From the NCBI GenBank assembly GCA_963803155.1, contig CAWDMN010000054.1, forward strand, positions 1-64,000: DNA of 64,000 nt, in the 5' to 3' direction. Of this stretch, positions 45,008 to 55,300 are shown piece after piece. Position numbers and translations under genes: made by a program. Numbering within the stretch: the stretch's first letter is position 1; every line of letters begins with the position of its first letter. Source of the stretch: CAWDMN01 sp963803155. Lineage in GTDB: Bacteria > Acidobacteriota > Terriglobia > Versatilivoradales > Versatilivoraceae. The notes beneath the pieces are model-generated. The model searched no databases, was not told the DNA's origin, and saw only the letters and a program-made list of their open reading frames with translations.

Positions 45008-45472
45008 TCAGAGGGCAATCTCCAGCGAATCGCCAGTCCGGGTGACCGTCAGTTTCGTCAAGTCCCCCTTGGCCGGACCGCCGAGCTTCCGTCCTTCGAG
45101 ATCGAACTCCGAATGGCCGAAACTCACGCAGCGGAGTTTCTTCTCGTCGTGCCGGTACTCGAGTTCCTTCCCTCGGTGCGTGCAGCGATTGATGAAGGCC
45201 TTAAATTGATTGTCGCCGGAGCGGACAATGCAAACCTTCCTGTCACTCCCGGCAGGCAACAACTGCGCCGATCCTCCGACCACGGCCAGTGCCGGCACCC
45301 GGGTGAGGTCGATCACGAGCTTGCGGTCCGAAACGCGCGAGGCATCGGGCGGCACCGACGGCATATTCGACTTTCCGGAAATCATCGTACAGCCCGATGC
45401 ACCGACCCCGGCACAAGTACAGATCAGGACACCGCCACCGCACTTGAGGAAGTCTCTTCTCGTCTGCTTCAT
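45008..45472 (-). CDS. Tat-exported Rieske iron-sulfur protein
   Basis: A 154-residue protein with a textbook Tat signal (MKQTRRDFLKCGGGVLI) and a possible lipobox Cys at GASGC. The Rieske-type motif is CTHRGKELEY followed by RCVSFGHSEFDLEG; the second half has Cys and His separated by four residues (C-x4-H) rather than the usual two, so cluster binding is of an atypical subtype or uncertain. GPAKGDLTKL follows as in other small Rieske proteins. It would pass electrons in the periplasm. GGAGGAG lies upstream. It is GC-rich, downstream of katG on the same strand. Confidence 0.8.
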   Translation of the reverse strand: MKQTRRDFLKCGGGVLICTCAGVGASGCTMISGKSNMPSVPPDASRVSDRKLVIDLTRVPALAVVGGSAQLLPAGSDRKVCIVRSGDNQFKAFINRCTHRGKELEYRHDEKKLRCVSFGHSEFDLEGRKLGGPAKGDLTKLTVTRTGDSLEIAL

Positions 45473-45614
45473 GTCATGCTCCTCCTGTTGGTATGCCGCG
45501 AAAATTGGATTGATCCGTCGACACTCCGCTTCCTGCCCAACACTTCCGGCTCACCCTCGGCGGTACGCCGGCCGCTGGAACCGGTTATTAGCTGACCGTT
45601 TTTCGCCGCTACGA

Positions 45615-47831
<2,217 letters not shown>

Positions 47832-47850
47832 TCAGGTTAGGATTCGTACA

Positions 47851-47913
47851 GCTAACAAATCCGCTCACCGGCGTCCGTCAGCTGACGGATCCGGTGGGGT
47901 GGAATGGTTGACA
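47851..47913. repeat. Hairpin with shared TCCGTCAGCTGACGGA tip (site 1)
   Basis: TCCGTCAGCTGACGGA (47874-47889) is enclosed by CACCGG/CCGGTG and, further out, by partly complementary GCTAAC and GTTGAC. The ~62-base unit resembles a folded integron attC site in outline, but the core bases do not fit the GTTRRRY consensus. It stands between katG and the antitoxin gene. Confidence 0.7.
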
Positions 47914-47919
47914 CTGCTT

Positions 47920-48168
47920 TTAGAGTTGAGTTGAACGAACTTTCTTGGAGGAAGGAATTCGGGTTAGCTTCAATACAAGCCGGAGGGCATCGTTGACCTG
48001 CTCTGCCTTAGGAAAGGCCTGAGCAACATCCGAGTCAAGTAAAACCAAGTTGGTGCCCAGTTTATAACGGCTTGCATATTTTCCTCGTTCCCCGCTCTTA
48101 AAAAGTGTCTCCAAATCATATTCGGACCGGAGGTCATCACTGCGATTGTTTTTTAATTTTTTGTTCAT
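47920..48168 (-). CDS. BrnA-like antitoxin candidate
   Basis: An 82-residue protein: a basic start (MNKKLKNNRSDDLRSEYDL), then GKYASRYKLGTNLVLLDSDV and VNDALRLVLKL, a ribbon-helix-helix-like C-terminal pattern found in small antitoxins that accompany BrnT toxins. Its start overlaps the end of the toxin gene by about 30 bases, indicating translational coupling. It would bind the toxin and the operon promoter. The name is based mainly on gene pairing. Confidence 0.75.
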   Translation of the reverse strand: MNKKLKNNRSDDLRSEYDLETLFKSGERGKYASRYKLGTNLVLLDSDVAQAFPKAEQVNDALRLVLKLTRIPSSKKVRSTQL

Positions 48169-48427
48169 AGGTTTTTCTTTCCGATTTTGTTAAGGGCCGT
48201 GCGCTGATGATCCGGACAGCATCCCCTCTATCGAGGTGTGACACAATAAGAGGTTGATGCCGCACTGAGAATCCAACAGTCAAAAAGCGCCGCTCAATCA
48301 TTGAATGATCGGGATCCGGAGCGGTGGCCGACAAAGGGTCACCCAAAACGGTGGCCGCTTCCTGAAACGAGACTTTGTGTTTCCTTTGATTAAGAGCCTC
48401 TTTGCCAGTATCCCATTCGAATTTCAT
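48137..48427 (-). CDS. brnT: BrnT-type toxin
   Basis: A 96-residue ribonuclease-type toxin of the BrnT family. It shows the landmark opening MKFEWDTGKEALNQRKHKVS, FQEAATVLGDPLSA, ERRFLTVGFS and the ending RIISARPLTKSERKTYE. BrnT proteins cleave RNA and are held by the DNA-binding BrnA partner, here encoded immediately downstream with overlap. The ATG at 48427 is the natural start for the family. Confidence 0.9.
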   Translation of the reverse strand: MKFEWDTGKEALNQRKHKVSFQEAATVLGDPLSATAPDPDHSMIERRFLTVGFSVRHQPLIVSHLDRGDAVRIISARPLTKSERKTYEQKIKKQSQ

Positions 48428-48481
48428 GTTTCAATTTTAGTCGAGAAGGATTGAACTGTCCATGTTGTTTCGGACTATGAA

Positions 48482-48712
48482 GTGCCAACGCTTGGGATTA
48501 GCCGCCACGGCCGGAATGATTTCTGAACAAAGAATGTTTTTTGAACCTGGCAATGCCCACGAAAGAAACCGCTGGTCCGTCAGCTGACGGATCGGCTGGA
48601 CCCCTGGGTTGGCACGACTTTTCCGGACATGACGAAACTGCCAGCCCTCCCGGGATTTGTTTTTAGCTTTGCATTCAACCGGCACTTTCGTTGCCGGGAC
48701 CTTTCCTGGCCT
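48482..48712. repeat. ~220-bp direct repeat flanking a membrane gene, copy A
   Basis: Collinear over its length with 49385-49607. Shared blocks include GCCACGGCC, ACAAAGAAT, CGAAAGAA, CCGCTGGTCCGTCAGCTGAC, CCCTGGGTTGGC and GGCACTTTC. It begins GTGCCAAC and has the complementary GTTGGCAC 126 bases on (48608-48615). The palindrome TCCGTCAGCTGACGGA lies at 48576-48591. A 117-residue minus-strand ORF covers it but lacks recognisable features. Confidence 0.8.
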
Positions 48713-48940
48713 AGAATTATAAACTACGAAATACTCGAAATTCGCGAAAAGCTCAGGGTCGTATTTTTTAGCGATTTTCGTAGTTCCCATTTCGGCGCCA
48801 ACGAAAGAGGTTAACCGGCCCAGCCTGCTCGAAGCGATGAGCGGAGCCGAGACGAACGAACGGTACGGATGACGAAGAGTGCTGACCTGCCAGTGCAGGC
48901 TGGGTCCGAGTTGAACGAGGGATTAGGCAAGTCATCGTAT

Positions 48941-49360
48941 TCATCTGCGTGGAGAACCAAGGGTGGCACCAGCCCAGCTAGTAAGAACCAGAACAGCTGG
49001 TACCAACACAGACCTAAAATTGACGTGCGGGTGGAAAAAGAACGCAAGTAAAAAGGCAAAGACTGCGGACGAGATGCCAACGACGATCCCTGCTGCGACT
49101 GAACCTTGGGATGACTTCTTAGCAAGTCGGAGAGAAAAGACAAAGACAAGTCCGATGCCGACGAGAGCCGTGACCCAAGGTGAAAAGGAAGCCGCAAACT
49201 GACCGATAAGTTTCTGATCCGGTGTTCCGCGAACTTGAAATGCTAGGTGAGCTGCGTAGGCAGTGGTGACGAGAACGGTAGCCAGAAAGGCAAGCACTTG
49301 GCTGAGAAGACCAAACAGGATGGGACGCAACCAGGACTGGCGATTAGGATCACTTTTCAT
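48941..49360 (-). CDS. Four-helix membrane protein of unknown function
   Basis: A 139-residue membrane protein with about four hydrophobic segments: ILFGLLSQVLAFLATVLVTT, SPWVTALVGIGLVFVFSL, AAGIVVGISSAVFAFLLAFF and LVPAVLVLTSWAGATLG. GGAG stands six bases before the ATG. No family is recognised. It is alone between the two copies of a ~220-base direct repeat, like a cassette, in a zone with toxin-antitoxin genes and an integrase remnant. Confidence 0.7.
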   Translation of the reverse strand: MKSDPNRQSWLRPILFGLLSQVLAFLATVLVTTAYAAHLAFQVRGTPDQKLIGQFAASFSPWVTALVGIGLVFVFSLRLAKKSSQGSVAAGIVVGISSAVFAFLLAFFFHPHVNFRSVLVPAVLVLTSWAGATLGSPRR

Positions 49361-49384
49361 GGGAGACTCCTTTCTATCAAGGGC

Positions 49385-49607
49385 GGCCTAACAATTGGGG
49401 TTAGCTGCCACGGCCAGAAAACTCTTAAAACAAAGAATATTTTTGAAGATGTCAATTCCCTCGAAAGAAGCCGCTGGTCCGTCAGCTGACGGATCGGCTG
49501 AACCCTGGGTTGGCGAGGCTTTTTTGGCTGGGTAGTAGCTGCCAGCTCCGCCCGGGAATTGTTTTTTGCTTTGCGTTCACCAGGCACTTTCAAGTTGCCG
49601 GATGCAA
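49385..49607. repeat. ~220-bp direct repeat flanking a membrane gene, copy B
   Basis: Second copy of the repeat at 48482-48712. It begins GCCTAACAATTGGGGTTAGC, which resembles the R'' end of integron attC sites, and contains TCCGTCAGCTGACGGA at 49478-49493 within GAAGCCG..CGGCTGAA, then GGGTTGGCG. It starts 24 bases before the membrane protein gene. Confidence 0.8.
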
Positions 49608-49626
49608 TCCTGTCTTAGCTTTTCTC

Positions 49627-49717
49627 TCTCACGGAGGCACGAAGACATGGAGAATATTTTTGTTTGCTGGCCCAATTATCCCTTTTTTGCGCTCTGTGCC
49701 TTGGTGTCTCCGTGTGA
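49627..49717. repeat. CACGGAG-type inverted repeat
   Basis: TCTCACGGAGGCAC (49627-49640) and GTGTCTCCGTGTGA (49704-49717) pair with two mismatches around 63 bases. This kind of CACGGAG inverted repeat is commonly dispersed in bacterial intergenic DNA. Confidence 0.7.
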
Positions 49718-49870
49718 TTAAATTGCTGCGCCAACCATTGATTGATGGGCAAATTTGCCCCGACAAGTTGATATTAAGGGTCTTTTCAGACACTTTTGCC
49801 CGGCGCCAATATCAAGGCAAATGGTCTCGATAGGAAAAATTTAAGGGATTTGTCCGTGCAGAGTCAAGAA

Positions 49871-49911
49871 GCAAAAATCAGAAGCAAAAATCAGAAGCAA
49901 AAATCAAAATC
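49871..49911. repeat. Short tandem repeat, three units
   Basis: GCAAAAATCAGAA repeats twice and a third unit continues GCAAAAATCAAAATC. It lies immediately before the integrase remnant. Confidence 0.85.
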
Positions 49912-50050
49912 CTGGAACAAATCCGCGGGGTGATGCGCTTACAGCATTACTCCATTCACACCGAACGGACACACTCGGACTGGATCAAGCGCACCATTGC
50001 CTTCCATCGAATGAAGTCGCGTGACGATCTGATCGAGACTCTTCGACGGA
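49906..50050 (+). pseudogene. Integron-type tyrosine recombinase, N-terminal remnant
   Basis: The frame reads KILEQIRGVMRLQHYSIHTE followed by RTHSDWIKRTIAFHRMKSRD, which matches the N-terminal SAM-like DNA-binding domain of integron integrases and XerC/D-like phage integrases (R-HYSxxTE-xYxxWIKRFIxFH pattern). The catalytic domain is absent: after about 45 residues the frame leaves the family and enters a deleted four-helix-bundle gene. No start signal precedes it. It is a dead fragment that suggests past integron or recombinase activity here. Confidence 0.75.
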
Positions 50051-50074
50051 ACCTTGCGCGATGTTATAAAACAG

Positions 50075-50185
50075 GAGTCAGAATTCAGAATGGCCTCCGA
50101 ATCGGCCTCCAACAGTTTGCAGCACAAACGGGTGAGCCTTTTGTCACACCACTAAATTCTCAGGTCTCGCCGCTGGCGTCTTCAT
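50075..50185 (-). pseudogene. Internally deleted four-helix-bundle (S23/IVS-type) gene
   Basis: On the minus strand the start ATGAAGACGCCAGCGGCGAG and the stretch TAGTGGTGTGACAAAAGGCT match the 5' part of the gene at 22345, with its first Trp codon turned into TGA. It then jumps to CTGTTGGAGGCCGATTCGGA and GGCCATTCTGAATTCTGACT, the 3' end of the same gene. About 240 internal bases are missing. Flanks GTCAGATTCAGGAGTCAGAA match the other copy. Confidence 0.8.
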
Positions 50186-50263
50186 TCTGACTCCTGAATC
50201 TGACTTCTGGTTACCTGAGTAGTACCTTATTCTGAACAAGATTCGAACTTATCCCGCGGAGCT

Positions 50264-51661
50264 TCATTTTCCATCGATCCGTTTTAGAAATTCTGCCGTT
50301 GCCTTCTCCAATTCTTGGATCTGGCTCGCGGAGAGACCATTCTGCACCGGATTGCACATCAATTGGCTCGCCAATTCCTCCGCTTTCTGGTCCAGGCGCT
50401 TCGACCCCTCCTGTGTCCACGGGTCACGGCGAATTCGGCAAAGAGTCCGGGGATAATAGAATTCCTTCCGGCAATTCTTCAAGGTGTGGATGGATTCCAG
50501 GAATGATCCTCCAATGCCGACTTCGCGCGTAAGGGGGAGCGCCAGAGTGGAGGAATCAACCGCCACACCGCGTTGGAAGCGCATCAGGTAGGAAATCATT
50601 TCGTTGTCCATCACCGCCTGAGCGGGCGAAAAAGTCAGCTCGGATTCCAACTGGCCCACTCCCCAAATGCAGGAGACTCCTCCAGCCAGGTGCGTATAAA
50701 ATCCGAACATTTTTTCCAGAGCGGCCTGGGAGTCCGGGACCATGGATTCCGTGGAGACCCAGGAGGCCGAAGGCAGATCATAAAACCTTCCCATCAAGCC
50801 CGAAAGACAGGCCAGCAGGGCATTTTCGGGAGCTCCGGTGACGGCAATGGCCGTCCGCATATCAAAAATGTGAGCCAGACCTAGGTTATAAATGCAGGGG
50901 CGGCCCGGCTCCAGACTCTGATTGATTACCACTCCCGCCAGGATCTCCGCATTCCCCACCGCCGCGGCGCCAGCCAGGGTGATGGGAGCGGAAGTGCCGG
51001 CCATGGGTTCTCCATTGATCGTCGTGGGAATGCCGGCCCCCGCCGTGTTCTTGAAAATCTCCAAGGCCAAGTGAGTCCAGCGCAACGGCCCATGCGCGGT
51101 AAATCCGATGCTAAACCAGGGATGGTTGCCGACAATGGGCTTGATCTCTTTCAGGGCGGAGGCGCCTTGCGGCGTGAAACAAAGCACGCGCAGATGCTTA
51201 TGGCTGTTGAGAGCCATGATTTTCAAGCCAACAATATCCCGAGCGTCGGGAGGGATGTCGTCCATGGCCAATCCAAAGATCACGCTGATATTTTCCAACT
51301 GATCGAGCAACCGGGAAATGTCCGCCATGTCGGCGGAAGTGAAGAGGCGATGAATCCCGTCCTTGAAAATGGACATGCCGGGTACTGACCAGAAATTGGA
51401 AGGGCTCCGGGCCGCCAGGGGAGTCGCCTTGCCGGACTTGTCAGTCAATCCGAACTCTTTCGGGCAAAACTGTAACGACTCCCGCACCAATTCTTCGGGG
51501 ATTCTCACCACTTGCGCGGAATTTCCGGGACTGGCGCCGGCCGTGATTAATTGGCTATAAATATCATCATGCTCGATGCGGATGCCTGGATCCCACAACA
51601 GATCCAGGGAGGCTCGGTGTATTTGCTCTGGTGCATTTTCCGGGATATCAGGAGCTATCAT
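50264..51661 (-). CDS. MttB-superfamily methyltransferase, non-pyrrolysine type
   Basis: A 465-residue protein of the trimethylamine methyltransferase (MttB) superfamily, which moves methyl groups from quaternary or tertiary amines to a corrinoid protein. Visible landmarks: RASLDLLWDPGIRIEHDDIY, FWSVPGMSIF, GAGIPTTINGEPMAGTSAPI, GRPCIYNLGLAHIFDMRTA and GRFYDLPSASWVSTES. The frame is open with no in-frame TAG, so pyrrolysine is not used, as in glycine-betaine-type MtgB relatives. The ATG at 51661 is favoured over the TTG at 51709 because of AGGACGAG upstream. No corrinoid protein gene is nearby, so its partner is unknown. Confidence 0.88.
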   Translation of the reverse strand: MIAPDIPENAPEQIHRASLDLLWDPGIRIEHDDIYSQLITAGASPGNSAQVVRIPEELVRESLQFCPKEFGLTDKSGKATPLAARSPSNFWSVPGMSIFKDGIHRLFTSADMADISRLLDQLENISVIFGLAMDDIPPDARDIVGLKIMALNSHKHLRVLCFTPQGASALKEIKPIVGNHPWFSIGFTAHGPLRWTHLALEIFKNTAGAGIPTTINGEPMAGTSAPITLAGAAAVGNAEILAGVVINQSLEPGRPCIYNLGLAHIFDMRTAIAVTGAPENALLACLSGLMGRFYDLPSASWVSTESMVPDSQAALEKMFGFYTHLAGGVSCIWGVGQLESELTFSPAQAVMDNEMISYLMRFQRGVAVDSSTLALPLTREVGIGGSFLESIHTLKNCRKEFYYPRTLCRIRRDPWTQEGSKRLDQKAEELASQLMCNPVQNGLSASQIQELEKATAEFLKRIDGK

Positions 51662-51780
51662 GACTCGTCCTTTTTTGGGTTCAACTCCTTCTGAATCGGA
51701 GTTTTTCAATCAGGTGTTTTCTTTCATGGGTACGTAGAATCTTTTTAACTACTCAGCACCCTAGCTGGCAGAAAAACGGG

Positions 51781-51960
51781 GCGCGCACACGAGGTGCGCG
51801 CTTCAATTAAAATACCCCGAAGGGGTTATTGATAATAGCCCAGGGTCAGGAAAGTGGCACGAGGCCACTTTCCTGACCCTGGGTAAATAAGTTAAAGCAT
51901 AAAGCAGTCTTACGGAAATCCGTCCGTCAGCTGACGGAACGGCGGATTTCCGTAAGACTG
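51781..51960. repeat. Cluster of four strong hairpins
   Basis: Hairpin 1: GCGCGCAC-ACGAG-GTGCGCGC (51781-51801). Hairpin 2: ACCCC-GAA-GGGGT (near 51814-51826). Hairpin 3: arms of 20 bases around ACGAG (51839-51858 and 51864-51883). Hairpin 4: arms of 18 bases, CAGTCTTACGGAAATCCG at 51905-51922 and its complement at 51943-51960, enclosing TCCGTCAGCTGACGGA. Hairpins 1 and 3 have the same five-base loop on unrelated stems. They lie in the gap 51662-52339, which has no gene. Confidence 0.9.
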
Positions 51961-52339
51961 CCAAACTTCGGGCAGGACGCCTGCATGGCGAAAATGCCAA
52001 TTATTTTTGACACGGAGAAAGATCACCTTCCACCCCTCACCCGTCTCGCCTAAGACCTGAAAGCAGTGCTTTCAGCCCTCTCCCCGCTAACGCGGGGCGA
52101 GGGCAGTGTTATATTGCAAACCTTCACTCCGCGCGTGGTGAGAAGGCAGCTTTTCCTCTCAAAATACTTGCAGCCAATTCCTCTAGCGCATTTCGCATGG
52201 TTATTTAATTTACGCGGGCTTAGCGCTGTAAGATGCGTCAGCTCGAAGAGTGTGACGCATCAGCCATGCTGCCTGGCTGCGCCAACGATGCGCCAAGCGT
52301 TGATATGCTAACCCATCCCGCGAGATTATTAAATGAACC

Positions 52340-55300
52340 TTAATGGGGGGAATCCTTCCGCAGGGCTTTTCGGGCCAGGTAATGAGACATTCCTTTGTCC
52401 GGCAGAAAAAACACCTGGCGCAATTGGTCCATCCCCTCCTGTTCTCGTCCCAGCGCTTGCAGGATCATCCCTTTGCTGAAAGTAGCAGAGCCGGGGAAAT
52501 GTCCGCCGCTGGCGATATAATCCTCCACTTCCAGGAGAGCCACATTAAGACGGCTTTCCCAATCTCGCGCATCAAAATTGCCGAGCCGCTGCGCAGCCAG
52601 GCGAGCGAAAGGAGCCTGGCGGGCTTCCCGCGATTGAGCCGCGGCCTGCCAAAATTTCCGGGCCTGTTCCGGTTGGCCGCAAAGCTCATGCAGAATCCCC
52701 AAATAGTATTGGAATCGCGCTGGACGAATAAAAGCCTCCAATCCATCCGCGGCAAATGAAATCCCCTGAACAGGCTCGCCCAGGGCAGAAGCGAGATGCA
52801 GCGCTTCCTCATTCTTGCCCTGCCTCGCCAGGGCAAGAGCTTTCTGCAGCTGGACCTCCAGGTAAACCTGACGCACATTGGTGCCAAACTCCTCCCGTGG
52901 AAAATATCTTTGTCCCCAAAGCTGGCTTGCTTCGGTGAAGTGGCCGCTTTCCGTTTGGGCCAAAGCCAGCTTTAAGACCAGGGCCGGAGGCATATTGGCA
53001 GGGTCTGGATACTTCTTCAATCCCGCGACACGTTCCGCCGGACTTTTCCCCAATAAACTCATGGCTTGATCGAGGCCGAAATAATTGTCCAAATTCAGTG
53101 GATCCGCCTGCACTCCTTCCTGGAAAAGCTCCAGGGCGCGGCTCATCTCTTGATTGTGGAGCCTGGCATAGCCCAAGTTGCGGTGCAAGACGAGCTGGGA
53201 TGGATCCAGCTTCCTGGCCGTTTCCCATTCTTGAATGGCCGGATGGGTCAAGCCTCCCGAGAGGTATACACACCCCAGCAGATAATGAGCGGTCGGGTCG
53301 GAAGAGTCCGCCAACAAAGCATTCTCGAGAACTGCCAGCGTTTCGGGACGGTTGGGGAAAACATAGCGCGTGGATTGCTTCCGGGCAGCCTGATAATCTT
53401 CTCTGCCTGAGCCCCCTAGCCGCACTTTACAGTATCCCAAGTAATAAGCCACCAGAGGGTAATGCTGAGGAAGCGCCGTGCCGGGTTCTGCCTGGATTTC
53501 TTTGGAAGGATAAACGCGCCCAAGCAATTCCACCGCTTCCCGATAAAATCCCAATCGCATGTAGTCGAGGGCGATTTCGATGACTCTCTCCGGGTCTCCC
53601 GCGAGATGAGTCCAGAGGCCCTCATCACTCTGGCCACTCTTGATGCTTTCGAAGCGCAGGAATGAATTGGGGGGATCGATCGCCCGCCAAAATTCGAGAC
53701 GTTTTTTGGCTTCCGCCAGATTCCCCAGATGGCGCAGCAGCGCCACCTCCAGGCAACCCCCCTTCAACGAAAAGGGAGAATTGACCTCTGCCTTTCGGAC
53801 CAATTCCAATGCTCTGGTCAACCGGCCTTTCCGGGCAGCCAACCGCGCAAGTTGCAGCAGGGCGGGCGCCCGGAAGGAAGGCATGAGGGAGGAATTTTCC
53901 CAGGCAATTTGAGCTTCCCGTTCTTCTCCCAAAAACATCAAAGCATTTCCGAAATAGTAAAGAGCTTCAGAATCGTTGGACATCCGAGCAATGACTTTCG
54001 AGAGCTGACTCTTGGCCTCCTTAAACCGCTTTAGCTGGATCGCCAGCCGGCCAGCGGCTTTGTTCAACTCGACACTCTCAGGGAAATTCCGGAGGCCCTC
54101 CTGATAAGACTCGTAAGCATCCAGGAGCTTGCCCGTGAGTTCATAGTTCTTCCCTAACTCCAGCGAATCCCCTTCCGCGCGTGAGCCGGCAGGTGGAATT
54201 CGATAAGAGGGCATGGGCCCAGTTTTCACTTCACTCTTGGGAGACCAATCATACTGGTTTTCGGTGTGTGCCAGCAGAGTGTCGCCAGTGGCTCCCACAA
54301 TTTCGGCAGTATAAGTTGCGCTTGCTTCTAGTTCCTCAAATGCTTTTTGAAAGGTTCCGCTTGGCAGCAGGGAAAGCGGCGCTTGCCTGACTGTTTTTCC
54401 ATCGCTTTTTATCAACAACTGGCCATTAGCGATTTGCCGCGTGACATTGATACCCACCTCCAGTTTGATCTTTCCGCCGGCGGACTCCGATCTTTGAAGC
54501 TGCAAAGCGCCGTTGAGGTTAACCCGGGAAAATCCGCCAATCTGGCGGATCGGCATCCAGTATTCCTTGAATCGCAGGAATTGCTGAGGTTCCAGGAAAG
54601 CATAGGTCTCCTGGTTGCGAAAGAGCCCGGCCTGTACTTCCAGATAAGCGCTGTTGTTATCGGATAGAGCCTTGCGCCAGTCTTTCCCTTCGGCATCCCA
54701 TCCCCAGGACCAGATCTTCTTGGCGGGCGCTTGATCGATGGGCGAAAAATGAGCGACTCCGGACTGGCTCTTTGGATGATAGATCCCCATGAACGGCTCA
54801 CGGGTGGCATGCGCAAAGCGGGAAACAAAGCCCCGCGTGTGATTGGCGGGAATGCTTAAATCCAAGCCCGAAGAATCCACCGGCCAGGTGTCGACATCTT
54901 TAAATCCATGACTAGCGGTAAACTCCATGGGATATAGGATCCGCGAATCGTCATCCACTTGGACCGAACCGGTATTCCACCAGTAAAAGCGGTGCCGCAA
55001 ATCGCTGGCGTTATACAGAGTAATGGTCTGTTCGAGCAAAGAACTGCCGGGGTGAAGAGTCAAAGCCACACGCCACATCATGCCATAGGGCCGATCGATG
55101 TTCCCGACCCAAATCGAAGCGCTGCCATCGGCTTCTTTGACTGTTCCGAAATCCACCGGTGAAACCGTCATCCAGTTATGTGAAACGGGAAAGTTGAACT
55201 CAATCCCCAATGCCACCCAGGCGCCTCGAAATGCCACCTGCGCGTACTTGATGGAAGGATTGGCATAAAACATTTCCCGGCCATTCGACTTGTCGACACA

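Noticed and set aside
47851..47913. A classical attC recombination site
   Set aside because: The outline fits, but the ends GCTAAC and GTTGACA do not match the RYYYAAC and GTTRRRY cores, so it is listed only as a hairpin.
48437..48790. 117-codon minus-strand frame (GTTKIAKKYDPELF start)
   Set aside because: Mostly within the direct-repeat copy A; the corresponding frame in copy B is different in sequence and has no good start, so coding is not supported.
49871..49911. CRISPR-like short repeats
   Set aside because: Three abutting AAAAATCAGAAGC units without spacers are a simple tandem repeat, not a CRISPR array. No CRISPR array or cas gene was seen in the window.
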